A stretch of 64,000 bases of DNA from Leucaena leucocephala (taxonomy: Eukaryota; Streptophyta; Magnoliopsida; Fabales; Fabaceae): positions 10,315,001 through 10,379,000 of the forward strand of contig CM073515.1 of assembly GCA_037074615.1 (NCBI GenBank), read 5' to 3'. A program made the translations under genes and the position numbers. This document shows positions 11,640 to 24,765 of this stretch, piece by piece (position 1 is the stretch's first letter; each line of letters opens with the position of its first letter). Under the pieces are notes generated by a model. That model saw only the letters and a list, made by a program, of their open reading frames with translations, ran no database searches and had not been told where the DNA came from.

Positions 11640-12012
11640 TATCATGTAAAGCATATATGCATTTGATGGTTTTTGTTCTCTCTAATTGCTTGTTTAATGA
11701 TTGAATTTTATTATCTGGTAAAGTTTCTCTGGAATGATTACAATTTAGGACAATTTTTGTGTTGGAAAATTAAGTAATCAAGTTGAACTATATAGTACTA
11801 TAAGTAATCAAGTAATGAATTCCTATTTGGCTAATAAGCTGCTGTGTGAAACAGAGAAATATATCTCTTGTTGCTAAGATACTGAGAAGCATGGACATGA
11901 ACATGGACAGGCATGATAGAACTTAGAGTGTTCCTGTATAATTCAGAAAGTTGTGTTGTGTCTGGATCTTTATCCATGGTTTCTTGTGTATAAAAGAAGC
12001 GCACACACATAT
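11640..12012. other. Spacer downstream of cystatin gene
   Basis: No gene or recognisable repeat. Confidence 0.4.
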
Positions 12013-12280
12013 ACTCCTCCTGTCCTAAATATAAATATAAGACCTAACTAGTGAGTTGATCTTAGTTAAAATATAAGACATATTTCCTAAATTTACTAAT
12101 TTTTTCCCAAATGATCTATATTAATACTCTCTCAATAATAATCAAATAAAAAAATGAGGTAGAGAGTTAAAGAATATGGTTAGAGTACTTTAGAAAAAAC
12201 ATATAATAACTAACTTAATTAACTTCTTTAATCTAATCAATTAGTTAAATAGATCCTATATTTATAAGAGAGGTGTATAT
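12013..12280. repeat. MITE-like repeat, family 1 (TATAAG-rich)
   Basis: Opens CTCCTCCTGTCCTAAATATAA and closes with TTATATTTAGGA-type sequence in related copies, with a shared interior (ACTCTCTCAATAATAATCAAAT, then TTAACTTCTTTAATCTAATCA). Similar blocks recur near 13490, 17210, 17671, 22396, 26385 and 36215. The size of about 250 bp and lack of coding suggest a MITE. No superfamily is assigned. Confidence 0.5.
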
Positions 12281-12327
12281 ATATAGGAAGAGACAATTTT
12301 GCTAGCAAATTAACTTGGGGGTAAATC

Positions 12328-12596
12328 ACCTATCGTCCGTGGGTTCAACTGGTAAAGGGGTGAGACATACGACCATCTGAAGTGTGTTCGATCCCTGAAA
12401 AATATCACTTTGTTGTAGTTCCAATCACGGTACTTGGGGAGGTATCCTAATTCCTAAGTGCCTAGATTTACGCCTGAGGATAATAGACGGCTCGCCCTGC
12501 CCGACATTGGTATCGCCTAGGAGGAAGGGAGACTTTGCCCTGCCCTTAGATCGTGGGTGAGCCCAACCCATTTTAAAAAATTTTTGTATCAAAAAA
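12328..12596 (+). mobile_element. tRNA-derived SINE with 16-bp target duplication
   Basis: The element is bounded by the direct repeat AACTTGGGGGTAAATC at 12312-12327 and 12597-12612. Its 5' end resembles a tRNA promoter: an A-box-like GGTTCAACTGGTAAAGGGG and a B-box GTTCGATCCC near 12389. The body is GC-richer and ends in an A-rich tail (TTTTTGTATCAAAAAAAA). A 5'-truncated relative lies at 59391-59492. The element needs LINE machinery in trans to move. Confidence 0.88.
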
Positions 12597-12612
12597 AACT
12601 TGGGGGTAAATC

Positions 12613-13345
12613 GCACGGCAATGTTATGATGCTGTAAGACAGGTATATTGCTGAATTACATCACTTGCACTTCATTTTTTACTATATTTTAATATTTGTT
12701 TGACAGGATTATTGGTTTCATTTTCCCTCCCTTTCAGAAAATTGATTGCATTTCTGGTTCAGGATATTTTCATGAAATTATCCTATTTTGAAGAAAAGAA
12801 AAACTAACATTATATCATGCCTGGGTTTAAGACATTCAGGAGAATGATCTTTTCCCGTTAGACCTAAATGGGATTTTATGCTTAAATGTTTCGTTATACT
12901 AAACACCAAAAGAACGAGAACTTTTGATGAGATTAATAATTATTTCAACTTAAACTAAGATAATTGTTCTTACATTTATCTTTGGATCATAGTAAGTGTA
13001 TACCTTCTTATCCCCCTTTTATTTGTATTTTTCTTTACCTTTGTTTTCAGGTGGCTATAGCTTGAATGAATGCAAGGTGGAAATATCAGGATATGAAATA
13101 TATTTACTATATGATGAAAATAAATATAACTTAATTGATACTCAAGGCTTCCACTTTACATTTTGGTCCGCATTGGGCACCCTGTTTCATGGTAACCATA
13201 ATATATGTGGTGTATTTATATGTAAACAAAATAAAAACCATTGACGCTCCATTTCGTTTCCCCATGTCAAGCATATGAAACATCAGAAATATTTTAAGAC
13301 GATGAGCAGGAATAAACAGGATTTATATCTTCTGAATTTAGCAAG

Positions 13346-13347
<2 letters not shown>
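12613..13347. other. Spacer
   Basis: An 82-codon open frame at 12996-13244 has no recognisable similarity and is probably chance. Nothing else seen. Confidence 0.35.

Positions 13348-13379
<32 letters not shown>
13348..13379. repeat. (AT)n microsatellite
   Basis: About 16 uninterrupted AT dinucleotides. Confidence 0.9.
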
Positions 13380-13382
<3 letters not shown>

Positions 13383-13489
13383 ACCTAGATTCCTATCTTT
13401 TATTTCCCTCTAGACGCCTTCTTTCTGCATGGTCGCAAAATTTCCTTTATATAAAATGAGTTATAAACATATTACACCCCCATCTTAGT

Positions 13490-13740
13490 ATAGAGTTATT
13501 TTTAATTATAAATATAAGATTTATTTTTTATATTTATCAATTTTTTTAAATTATTTTATTGATTCTTTTAATAATAATCAAATAAGAGAATGGTTGAGAT
13601 AAGGAAGATGATTATAATATTTTAGAAAATATATACAAAATCTATGACCGATTTACTATCATCTATCTATATTAATTAATTTAATTAATTTTTTTAATTT
13701 AATTAAATTAATTAAATTAATTATATAATATATGTAAATA
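13490..13740. repeat. MITE-like repeat, family 1
   Basis: Shares the order TTATAAATATAAGATTTATTTT, TTTTAATAATAATCAAATAAG and a TTAATT-rich block with the copy at 12013. Confidence 0.4.
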
Positions 13741-13869
13741 TATATTAAAAATTAGATGAGTATTATACTATTGATTGTCTTCGATGAGGCAGCTTGTACC
13801 CACCATGGCATGGCTTTTTGTTGTATGAGACGAAAACATGGAAATAAAAGTGCATATTGGGTCCATAAG

Positions 13870-14300
13870 AGCATGGAAAATTACTTATAAAAAAATTAGA
13901 TAGCTTTTAAAAAAAAGTTTTTTGAAAAAGAGTTTATAAAAAAATAATTTTAAATAAATAATTATTTAGATAATTATTTATAGAAATACTTTTATTATTG
14001 ATAAATTACGAAAAATGATATGATTATTAAATATAGGAGAGAAGAGAAAGAGTATAGAAGAGAGAGGAGAGATAGTGTAGAAAAGAAAAGAGAGATGAGA
14101 GAGGGTATAGAAAAGAAAGGAGAGAGTGTGTAAAAAAATATAGGTAATATAGTAATTAGTTAATTCATAAATTCTTTTACTATTCTACAAGCTACTCTAA
14201 CCAATTTATATGAAATATTAATTTTAAATTATAATTTAATCTAAAAATATTTTTGAACAAATATAACTGTTTATTTTAAAATTTTTCTAAATCTAAATTT
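13870..14300. repeat. MITE-like repeat, family 2 (purine-rich core)
   Basis: Arms of AAAAAATAATTTTAAATAAATAATTATTTAGATAATTAT type flank a core of GAGAGAAGAGAAAG repeats (14030-14130). The same plan, in either orientation, recurs near 19371, 21050, 23818 and 33640. Confidence 0.45.
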
Positions 14301-14373
14301 TTAATGTAGATGTTTGGTTTTAACCAAAATTTAGGTTAGGTTTTGGTTAAAACCAAATGCCCACATTAACTAA

Positions 14374-14380
<7 letters not shown>

Positions 14381-14408
<28 letters not shown>

Positions 14409-14409
14409 T
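14381..14409. repeat. (AT)n microsatellite
   Basis: Run of AT dinucleotides, slightly interrupted at its left end. Confidence 0.85.
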
Positions 14410-16240
14410 CCTCCCTTATTTTTAAAAAAGATTCAAATTTTTAGATTTATGCAGTGCTTTTTTATAAAATCTAATTTAAAATTGTCTGAAGATTAAATAT
14501 ATTCTTATTAATTTTACCCTTAACTAAATGTATGATCCTTTTCTCCTACATTCCTTTCCAGTTTTTTTCACTATTTCGCTCTCACGCTTACCCACTTAAA
14601 AAAATACATTTTTTTACACTTTATTACTTTGAATTAATTTTAACAAAATTTTTAAATTACATAATTTAGTTATTTAGATCTTATAAAAAAAAATCCAAAG
14701 AAGTACATAGCATTTTGGTAATCTGGGAACGACATCACCACCATACATCCTCACTGGACTTTGAAACATTATCAGGAATAGCAGGTCGTATGATAGTCGG
14801 AGACAGGAGAATATTATTATTGGGGTAATCTTGTAAATACTCAAAATATATGGGACTAGATTTTTTTATAAGCCATATATTATCTTATTAAAGGTAATGT
14901 AAATTTAATTTTTTTATACATAATCCAAATTTAATTACTTATGGAGAAAGTAACCTTAAACTAGAACCACATACCATACAACCAAACTATTACTTCATTT
15001 ATTTAACGGTAACGGCTGTCAAATATAATTGTTTTCAAATTAAAGAAAAAGACACTTAACGGTTTTTTTTCATAAGGATGAAAATTGAAAACTATAACAA
15101 ACTAAAATGCGATGTACTTTAATTCTTTCATCCGTTAAATGCTATGTACTTTAACTCCATTCAAACATAGCCTTAATATAAAAGGTGAATTTTTTTAGAT
15201 AGATTAAAGAAGTTAAATAAATTAATTAATTATAACTAATATAAAAGTTAATTAACTAATTTAAATAGATTAATAAGTATTAATTCTGATCTTAAATACA
15301 AGATCTAGACAAGAGATTTACTTTAATTCTAAATACAAGACCTGAACTCATTATATCTCTCAATTTTATAATATTTTTTTAAACTTTTTCTATTGATTAT
15401 AAATGGTAAATGGGTTCATCAAGGGGTAGTTATAATATACATGATTAAAAAATGTATTGTAGGGAAACCTATATATATTTTGTTATCAATAACTAATTAA
15501 TAACTGAATGGAGTATATAACTTGTACTTGTTTAGAAAGTTGAATTTGATCATAATTAATTAATTAATTAATTGTTTTTAATCTACTTAAAAAATTAACT
15601 AATTCTTATATTAATTATATTAAATACTAAAGATAATATTTTGATAATTCTTCATGTCTTACCGTTAGATAGTATTTTGATTTAGTATAAATAATATAAA
15701 AAAACACTTATATTAAATTCCTTGCCTCTATTTTGTAAAGTTCTATAATCTTGTCAATCTATGTATTATATTTTTTTTCTGCATGTCTTTATTTAACTTA
15801 AATCTCACAAAGTGTGATATGAGAACTTAACATAATAGATATAATGAACTTTATATAAGTATAGTGATAATATAATTTAATAATAATTGAAATATAATTA
15901 CTTTTGATTTTTCAATAATAATATTTACCGTATTAAAAGATGATTCACTATGATGTTATAAAAAATTGATTTATGATATGCAAAATTAACTCTTTTTAAA
16001 GATTTTGAATTTGAATGAAATAATATTGATTTTACAAAAATGGAATTTAATTTATTTTTTTTAAACATATGTATTATTCTATTTGAAGTATTGTCAGGTA
16101 CTAAATATAGGTACTTCTCTTACTAGGAATTTGAATTTTAGTTTATTACGTTATCAGGGATTGACCTTTTCGCTAGATCCAATCTTGTTGTAATTTAGTT
16201 TTCATTAAAAGGTAAAAATATTACAATTTGTGATTTCAGC
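14410..16240. other. AT-rich spacer with family 1 repeat fragments
   Basis: No gene seen. Pieces resembling family 1 (TAAATAGATTAATAAG, TTAACTAATTCTTATATTAA) occur between about 15170 and 15640, partly in inverted order. Confidence 0.35.
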
Positions 16241-16261
16241 CCACAACTGCCCATTGAAAAA

Positions 16262-16545
16262 TAAATAAGTAAATATATCATGTAACACCACATTAACGCC
16301 GTGCCCTTTTAATGAAAATTCGCCTTTTGGCAAATAAATAAATTAATATATCATGTAGTTTCACATTAACACCGTGCCCTTCGTATGAGAAAACGCCTCT
16401 TTGGAGAATAAATAAATACATATCATGTAGCGCCACATTAATGCCGCGCCCTTCTTATGGAAAACCGCCTCTTGGAAAATAAATAAATAAATAAATATAT
16501 CATGTCACGTCACATTAACGCCCTGCCATTCTTGTGAAACCCTAA
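16262..16545 (+). repeat. Four-copy tandem repeat, about 73 bp
   Basis: The landmark ATATCATGT starts repeats near 16279, 16352, 16424 and 16501, giving periods of 73, 72 and 77. Each unit carries CACATTAACGCCGTGCCCTT, then an AAA.CGCCT.TTGG stretch and an AAATAAATAAAT run. The copies are diverged but clearly alignable. Confidence 0.9.
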
Positions 16546-18429
16546 ACCAACGGTCATATCGAAGCTATGACCTTCTTGTTCGTGAGCACGAGACAAATGG
16601 TTGCTTGATTTACAGGGAGTGAATCAAACGACTAAAACACAGTTCTCTTGCCTCTCGACATTTTGCGCCTTTGTATGATCAATCTCAATCTTCCAAGAAC
16701 AAAAGAGAGCTGCGCTGGCCAGTTCAATCTATTAGCATGGAGCATCTTAATTATCCCAATCTAACAAAATCTCAGTCCTTAAGAGTCATGCAAGCATGCA
16801 ATTGTGTAGTCTTAACCTTTTGTTTTCTTTTTTGGAAAACATAGATCCTAATTCTTATAGTTGCAGTTAACTTACTTGAATTAGGTCCCTAGCTATAATT
16901 TTTCATTAAGGAATGAATCAATCCTTAAATTCTAGTCAGTTTTGATTATAGCTCCGACTGTTATCATATATGATTGCGATATCAACAATAATTTTTTTAT
17001 CATTATCATATCAGTGACATGTTATCTTTATAAATCTTGACTATAATCCTAACTCTTAAATTCTTAACGAATAAACTATAATTATCTTCACCCAAATTGA
17101 CGAAAACATAAAAACCCCACAAAAAATACATGATTGTCCAGCTATGTGCAATATATTTTTCCATGAGTGAGCTAGAAGAGAAATCTTAAACTAGATAATA
17201 TTACCTTATATCGTTAATATAAGAGTTATTTAACTTTTTTAAATAGATTAAATATGCTAAATAAATCAGTTAACTATAACTAATACATCATATCCTCTCC
17301 TTTCAGTCGAGAACTTCATACATATTCCAGCAATACAAGCTAGCTGACTAATTTAAATATATTAAGGAGTATAATATGAATGCATATTGAGGAGTTATAT
17401 TTTATCATAATTAACTAATTTATTTTGTTCTCTTAATCTATGCAAAAAAATTAACTAATTCTTATATTAAAGACAAGTGAGAATAATAACTTTGGCTTCC
17501 CTGCTTTTCTTCACACACTAACCCTTAACTTTGTTCTTTCTTTCTAGTTGCAGGTTGATTCTATGATTATCCTAGTTGTGTTTGAAATCTTAAAAATGAT
17601 GAATTCCCAACAATTTTGGCCTCCAATTGATCTTGAGATTGTGGTCACTCTTTATATGCCTTATATGTTACTCCTTCTGTCTTTAATATAGTATTTATTT
17701 ATCTAATTTGATTAGATTAATAAGATTAGTTAAATTAATTAATATGATATAGATTTTTTCTAGAATACTATAATCTTCTTTCTTAACTCCATCCATCTCT
17801 TACTTGATTATAGTTGAGAGAGTATTAATAGAGATAATTTAGAAAAAAATTGATAAATATAAAAAAATAAATATTATATTTAAGACAAATATCAACTCCT
17901 CAATTAAGGATCAGAACTATATTAGATTCCATTAGAAGGTAAATAATATTTATACATACGATGTTATATAGTTATATTGTAATATATTTTTAATTTCTAA
18001 TTATATAAACAACTTAATTTCAAACATAATACATAATTAATTCAACCCCTCAATTTTTAATCCTTGAAATCAATAAATTACTAATTCATTAAAAATTAGA
18101 GTTCTAATCATTTTTCAACAAACAATTTTGAAGTGAAATCCAAATATCTAAATCCCAATTAATCAAATACAATATTTTTTTTAAAAAAATCCAAATTAAT
18201 TTCTATTTTATTGTTAACATAAGAACACAACATCCTATGACATTACTTGGTTTTATCTCTATTTTCTTGGGTGGAAAATAGAGGTAGAAAGAGCTTATGT
18301 AGTGAATGTTTTATCAGTTTGAGTATAGCAGCGTTCATAAAGAGACATACACGTAAATATCAGTTTGAGTACAAGTATGTGAATAGAGAAGTCTCATCGA
18401 TTAGAATGAGAAACAAATTGCATTATATA
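16546..18429. other. Spacer with two family 1 repeats
   Basis: No protein-coding sequence recognised. Family 1 MITE-like sequence lies near 17210-17470 and 17671-17890; the second copy is well preserved (GAGAGAGTATTAATAGAG). Confidence 0.4.
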
Positions 18430-18690
18430 AACATCTGACACCATACATAACACGCCGAACTGGGTAACGCTAGCTTGTAACCTGAGTGGGGGTATTAAGG
18501 TAATGGAACGCAACTCTGGCATCGCCTGGTTAGGCTGGAGATGCAACTAGGTGGCTTGCCCGTTCCAAGTGGAGAGGTGAGCCATGGGTCCTAAGTGAAG
18601 CCTTGAGGCTTATGGTTTCTAGACAGGAGATCATCGCGTGAGGCTGGTTTCACAGAGTAGAGACTGAGCCTAGTTTTTTGTATCTATCTC
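18430..18690 (-). repeat. Dispersed repeat R, copy 1
   Basis: A GC-richer block that is the reverse complement of sequences at 49735, 58711 and 62928. Shared landmarks include TGAGCCATGGGTCCTAAG, TGGCATCGCCTGGTTAGG and GTGAGGCTGGTTTCACAGAG. No coding capacity. It may be an LTR or a non-autonomous element. Confidence 0.75.
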
Positions 18691-19370
18691 TTATATTATG
18701 GGTAGTTTATATAGAACGTTTGTTTCAGACGTTAGAAGATATGGAACCTAAGTGTTTTGGAAATTGTAAGATATAAATTAAAGATGGTTTAATTTGTTTC
18801 ATTTTTCTTCGTGTTTCCTTCTCCTGAATAGCAGATTTTATTTTGTTTTATTTCACCCCATGTTAGCTCATAATGGAAAAAATAGAACCATGTATTTAAC
18901 GATGGATTGAATTAGTGACGAAATTTGGGTTTCTCATTGGTGAGAAGGATTGGTTATGGCTGTTAGGGGCTTCTGCTGGTTTCTACTGGGGGTTTTGTCA
19001 CAGGGGGAGGGGAAGGGGAGGTAGGTGATAGAGGGCAGAATAAGGGATTGAGGGTAGTTTTTGGATGAACTGAAACAAGGATTCCAGGAGTGGGAGGAAG
19101 GATACCAAGGGTGGTAGAGGTGATTCACATGTGCAATAGGTTCTTTTTTATTTAATTATGGTTATCCCTACTGTTCGAAGCTTAAAGCGTTAGAGTTTTT
19201 ATTTCTCCCAAGAAGAGTATTTTTCGGGATTCTAACTTATATTTTCTTCTTTATAAGATGAAGATTCTTACCACATTAACTAACAACTTATTTGTATATA
19301 CAATGGGTCTTTTATTGCTAATCGGCTCAACAGCATGACACTTGACAGCATAAATATGAGTGAGACTAAA

Positions 19371-20263
19371 TGCCTATTTGGATATGCCAAAAACTACGAT
19401 TTTAAAAGGGTTTTTGGCCCAAATTATAATTTTAGTAAAATTTAATACAAATAGTCATATTTTTCTAAAAGGGTATATGGGCTAAACTATAGTTTCAAAT
19501 AATAGTTTTTGGGTAGAGAAAAGAGTTTATAGGCTATCAATTACCATTTTATCCTTATTTTTTCTGACATACACTCTCCTACCTCTTATCTTCCCTCTTC
19601 TCTCGTCATTACTTCTTCTCCACAAAACTCCTTTGTGACTTCTATCGCCTCCTTACTGTTGTCCTCTTGTCGTCCTCCCTCTCTCTCCTCCCTTTCCTAT
19701 TGGTGTCACTTTTCTCACCATCCTCTCTCTCCATCCTTCTGTCCGTCATAGTCGGATAGGAGGAAGTCGTTGTGGGTCGTGAAGAGGAGGAAGTCACATA
19801 TATGATGAAGTTGTAGAGAGGACTTCTGTCATCTCTCTCATCCTTTCAGATTTATAGCAGTGGGTCACAAAAAAGAGTTTGTCAACATCGCATTCACTTC
19901 TTCTCTACTCAAATTTGCAATGGATCTCCAGTGGTAGAGACGATGGAATGGTTGCATCTAGAGGAGGGACAACTATTGACGAGAAAATGAGAGAGAGATA
20001 TGGGACGATCGATGGGATGAGAGAGAGAAGATGAACAATGATAGACAATTATTTTTTTTTATTTTATACTATTTTTAATAATTTACTAATTATAAAAGTC
20101 ATTCGATTAATAATTATCTAAATACTACTTTATTTAAAATCACTTTTTTCTATAAACTCTTTTAGAGAATATTAAAAAAATTGATCTAAAATTACTTTAA
20201 AATTACTTTTGCTTATAAACCCTTTCTCTTCCTCTTCTGAAAGTTAATTCAAATAGGCGGTTA
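19371..20263. repeat. MITE-like repeat, family 2, in copy A only
   Basis: Ends are inverted: TGCCTATTTGGAT at the left and ATTCAAATAGGC at the right. The core is CT- and GA-rich (CTCTCTCTCC near 19680, GAGAGAGA near 19990). It is absent from copy B at this point; B carries a different insertion there. Confidence 0.6.
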
Positions 20264-21049
20264 GACTATGAAGGGGCCAGGGTTCTGAAGCCAGCGGTTG
20301 AAGCGTCGAAAATGGCTAAGAGAAAAGTGAAAGAATGATAAATCTATTACCGCATCTGTTCCTCAAGTGACAAATGCAAAACTCAAATTAGTATTTTGTA
20401 CTAGTGTCAGCCACATGAACTCCAGCCACTTGGATGCAAGTCACCATCAACCTCATCAAGTTGGCAATCACTCACTCATCATAAATTTTGGTTTGATAAC
20501 TTTGTTAGGATCAAATCAGGGACCTCAATAAAAATAAACTAAAATTAATAGGATTCTGTTTAGATTAATTTTTAAAAAATATCTTCTAAGAAAATGATAA
20601 AAGTATTTAGTAGATAATAGCGTCTAAAAAAAAGAATTTGATAATTTCTTAGAAAATTATAGTTTTAGTTTTAAAATTATAGTTTTAGTATAAATAATTA
20701 ATTATTAAATTTATGAGATATTTTGATAGTTTTTCTTGAAAAACCATATTTACATCAAATTCTTTATGTTAATTTTGTCAAATTCTAAAATTACACTTTA
20801 TAATGTGTACTATTTTTCTATACCAACTTAAGTTAAATGAAAATACTTTTTGAAAAATAGAACATATAGCAAATGAAATGGACATCAGGAATTTAATCTA
20901 AATTTTCTTCTTTCTCAAAAACATAATTTTTTCTAAAATCATGATTTTAAAAAGTATCTGAACACACTCTAATTATATATATATATATACCACGTTTTTC
21001 TTTTGTCCATAAAGGGAAACAAGCACATCACTACTTTCACATAATAGGT

Positions 21050-21600
21050 CCATTTATATAGGCTTTTGGAAAATGGCTTATGCAAAAAAATAGCTTTTAG
21101 AAAGCTTTTAAAAATATCTTCTACAAAAGAGTTTACAGAAAAAAATAGTTCTAACAAATAATTATTTGTATAATTATTACCAGAAAAATATTTATAATTG
21201 TTAAATTATTAAAAAAATGTATGAAATAAAAACAATTATCATTAGCATCCAAAACTCTCTCTCATCATCATCACATGTCCTCTCTCATCTCTCCCACATT
21301 CTCATCTCTACATTGGAGGAAGAAGATGAAACAGCGACCTCTCTCCATCCTAGTGACGATTACAGTTTCTAGCGACGAAAAGGGAGAGAAGAGAAGAGAA
21401 GAGAAAGAAGAGGGAAGAGGGAAAATAAAGTGTAAGAAAAAATATGGGTAAATTAGTAAATGGGTAGTTTATAAGCTCTTCTACTGTTCTAAAGCTATTC
21501 CTATGAACTTATTCAAAACTATAGTCTTAAATTATAGTTTTATTCAGAAGTCATTTCGAACAAATATATTAATTTATTTTAATTTTTTTTAAAAATAAAA
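21050..21600. repeat. MITE-like repeat, family 2, in copy A only
   Basis: AGAAAGCTTTTAAAAATATC arms around a core of GAGAAGAGAAGAGAAGAGAAAG (21390-21420). It interrupts sequence that is contiguous in copy B around 25680. Confidence 0.5.
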
Positions 21601-22308
21601 TTTGGGTCCTAAATACTTTTAAAACCATAGTTAGGGTCACAATATGTACAAAAGACTCTACTAAGCTAACTGCAGCCACACAAAAAAATCATCGACTACA
21701 TTGATTTTTACAAAAAAAGAAAAGAAAAACTACATGTTTATATCGATTATAATGAAATTACACGTTTTAATTTGTACACAAAAACTTTAAAAAAATGACA
21801 GAAAATAAGATAAAACTATATAAAATTAAAATTGGGCGGCGTATAAAGATATACACAGCACACTTAACTTGATTTCAGATAATTAATCTCTCACTTCCAA
21901 TTATATACAGTTGTCCATGTGGTGTATCCTGCTAAGTTGGTTTTATAATTGAATAATTTATATTATTTTGATTTTTTTTCATACATAATGATCAGAATTA
22001 GTAGTAGGAGAGGAGCCACTCATTTTTCCTTCCTTTCCTTTTCCCTCTTTGTAGCTATTAGATCAACATTTGGATGATTCAGATTTCCTCTTATAAAAAG
22101 TATTTCTTTTCCTTTTTATTATTACAGTATCAAACTATTCATATTAAAATTCAGTAATTTAATTTTTTAATTAATTAATTTTCCTTTTTTAATTTTATAT
22201 TTTGATGATAATTTTATAAGGAAAAAATATAACCCATTCAAATGTTGATATAATGGCTATAAACAGGGGAGATAAGGAAAAAGGACGGGAAGGGGAAATA
22301 TTCTCTAG

Positions 22309-22400
22309 TATAATAATAGTTGTAGTATTATTAGTAGTAATAGTAATAATAGTACTAATAAAAGTACTAATAGTAATAATAGTACTAATAATAATATTTC
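22309..22400. repeat. Trinucleotide microsatellite (TAR)n
   Basis: Imperfect TAG/TAA/TAC triplets, also present at the equivalent place in copy B (26287-26380). Confidence 0.85.
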
Positions 22401-22640
22401 ACTAATCCTTAATATATTATCTATTTTACTAATTTAATTAGATTAGTTAAATTAGTTAATATGACATAATTTTTTTAAAACACCATAATTAATCATTTTT
22501 TTTAATTCCCTTTCTCCTTCCTTTATTAATTATTATTGAGGAAGTATCAATAAGGATAATTTGGTAAGAAGTTGATAAATATAAAAAATATATCTTATAT
22601 TTAGGACTAAAGTTAACTCTCCAATTAAGTCATATATTAA
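22396..22640. repeat. MITE-like repeat, family 1, in copy A
   Basis: Matches 17671-17890 and its counterpart in copy B (26385-26620), so it was present before the duplication. Confidence 0.5.
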
Positions 22641-23817
22641 AGACCTGAGGAGTAATAAACTCATGATATTATTTTTTATTTCAAATACTATTGTATTGAT
22701 AAGGCAAAGAAACCAACAAGATATTGGTTAAAGTGATAAATTGTATCACCCCATAAACAATATAACACAAGTTTAAATCCTTAGAAATGCATTTGTAAGA
22801 CGAAACTTATAATTAAACTCATGGTTCCTAGACAGGAGGGCATCGCGTGAGGCTGGTTTCACAGAGCAGCGACTACCTCTACCTGCTGCATCTCTAGCCG
22901 GCAATGCCCAATGAGTCTAGCTTCTTAAACTATGCTTTTTTATATGTGGCTCTTATATTAAGGATCAACTCGGCAAACCAGCACCGTTGTGAGTTGTTTA
23001 TATAGAATGTTTGTTTCGGACGTTAGAAGATATGGAACTTACGTTTTTTAGAATTTGTAAGATATAAATTAAATATGATTTACTTTATTTCATTTTTCTT
23101 CGTGTTTCCTTCTCCTGAAAAGCAGATTTAATTTTGTTTTATTTCATCCCATGTTAGCTCATAATGCAAAAAAATAGAACCATGTATTTAATGATGTGTT
23201 GAAATAGTGACGAAAATTTTATGATCAACTGAAATCTGTCCCACGTAATATATCCTTTAGCCTAATTAGACATTCACTGAGAACATATTGGTAATAATTT
23301 TAGGAAGACTATTAAAGTCAGAAATGTGTCTGTAGTCGCTTAGGGTTTTCATAGGGTTTGTCAAAGCGACATCTTCATTTGGGTTTCTCAATGGTGAGAA
23401 GGATTGGTTATGGCGGTTAGGGCTTCTGCTGGTTTCTGCCGGGGGTTTTGTCACAGAGGGAGTAGAAGGGGGAGGAAGGTGATCAGTGGCGGAAGAATAA
23501 GGGATTGAGGGTAGTTTTTATATGAACTGAAACAAGGATTCAAGGAGTGGGAGGAAGGATACCAAGGGTGGTAGAGGTGATTCAGATGTGCAGCGGCTTT
23601 TTGTTTTTTTTTTAATTTAATTGTCGGTATCCCTACTGTTGAAAGCTGAAAAGAGTTAAGAATTTTTATCTTTTAACAAAAGCGGTTCTCAATATTCAAA
23701 ATTATTTCCAACTGTTTACTATTTTAATTAATATCTTATTTATATATATAATAGGTCTTTAATTGCTAATCGGCTCATCTTTATGACACTCCACAACATA
23801 AATATGAGTGAGATTAA

Positions 23818-24225
23818 GGGTTAGTTTGGATAAGAATTTAGAAAATAATTTATAAAAAAAGATTTTTAGATAATTTTTAAAAAAGTATTTTTGAAGAAGA
23901 ATTTATGTAAAAAAAGTTTTTCTGAATAAATAAATATTTAGATAGTTATTATTAAAATAATTTTTATGATTAAAAAATTATTAAAAATGTATTATTTTAT
24001 TAAAAATATGAGAGAAGAGAGAATGGAAAAAAATAAAAAGGAGAGAGAGTATGAATAAGAGAGATAAAAGAAAAGATAATAGAAAATATATAAAAAATAA
24101 AAATAAAATAATAATTAAATAGTTTATATTTTTTTTAAAAAAATAATTTTAATAGTATATTTAAAATTTTAATTTTATTTTAAAATTAGATATAATTATT
24201 TATTTTAAAATTTTAAAAGGTAAGT
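23818..24225. repeat. MITE-like repeat, family 2, in copy B only
   Basis: Begins AAGGGTTAGTTTGGATAAG and has a GAGAGAAGAGAGAATGG-type core near 24010. Confidence 0.5.
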
Positions 24226-24765
24226 TTCAAAGCCGGCGGTTGAAGCGTCGAAGACATCTAAGAGAAAAGTGAAATAATGATAAATCTAATACTGCATCTG
24301 TTCCTCAAGTGACAAATGCAAAACTAAGTAGCAAAATTAGAATTTTGTACTCGTGCCAGCCACATGAACTCCATGCACGTGGATGCAAGTCACCATCAAC
24401 CTCATCAAGTTGTCAATCCTAAGAGTATATATGGGGAGAGCTAAGGAGAGTGTTCTGTTTAAAAAAAATATAAGTTTACATTTTATAGTTTAATATCTAA
24501 TTTTATTTAATAAAAACTCTAATAATTTTAAATTAAATATAGGTAGGTTAGATATGGGTAAATTGAGTATATTTAAGTCATAATACTATACTCATATTAT
24601 GAAAAAAATTTACAATTATAAATTTCTAAAATAATATTATATTTATATGTTTTCAAGAGTTAAATAATATCTATAATATACTAAAAATAAAAGAACAAAA
24701 ATAATAATTAAAGTTTTAAGATCAATTATATGATGATATATCTCTCATTTATCTTATCCAAATAT

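Larger units (their letters stand above)
18618..22816 (+). repeat. Tandem segmental duplication, copy A
   Basis: Aligns in order with 22817-26797. Shared anchors are TCTAGACAGGAG (18637/22830), GTGAGAAGGATTGGTTATGG (18940/23394), TTGAAGCGTCGAA (20299/24240), CAAGTCACCATCAACCTCAT (20439/24388), CCACGTTTTTCTTTTGTCCA (20990/25621), TTGTCCATGTGGTGTATCCT (21911/25931) and the TAATAGTA microsatellite (22309/26287). No functional gene was seen inside. Confidence 0.9.

Noticed and set aside
12331..12410. Possible functional tRNA gene
   Set aside because: Has A- and B-box-like sequence but no cloverleaf that I can draw, and it is bounded by a 16-bp target duplication, so it is a SINE head.
12996..13244. 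82-codon frame after the SINE
   Set aside because: No recognisable domain, no supporting splice structure, AT-rich codons.
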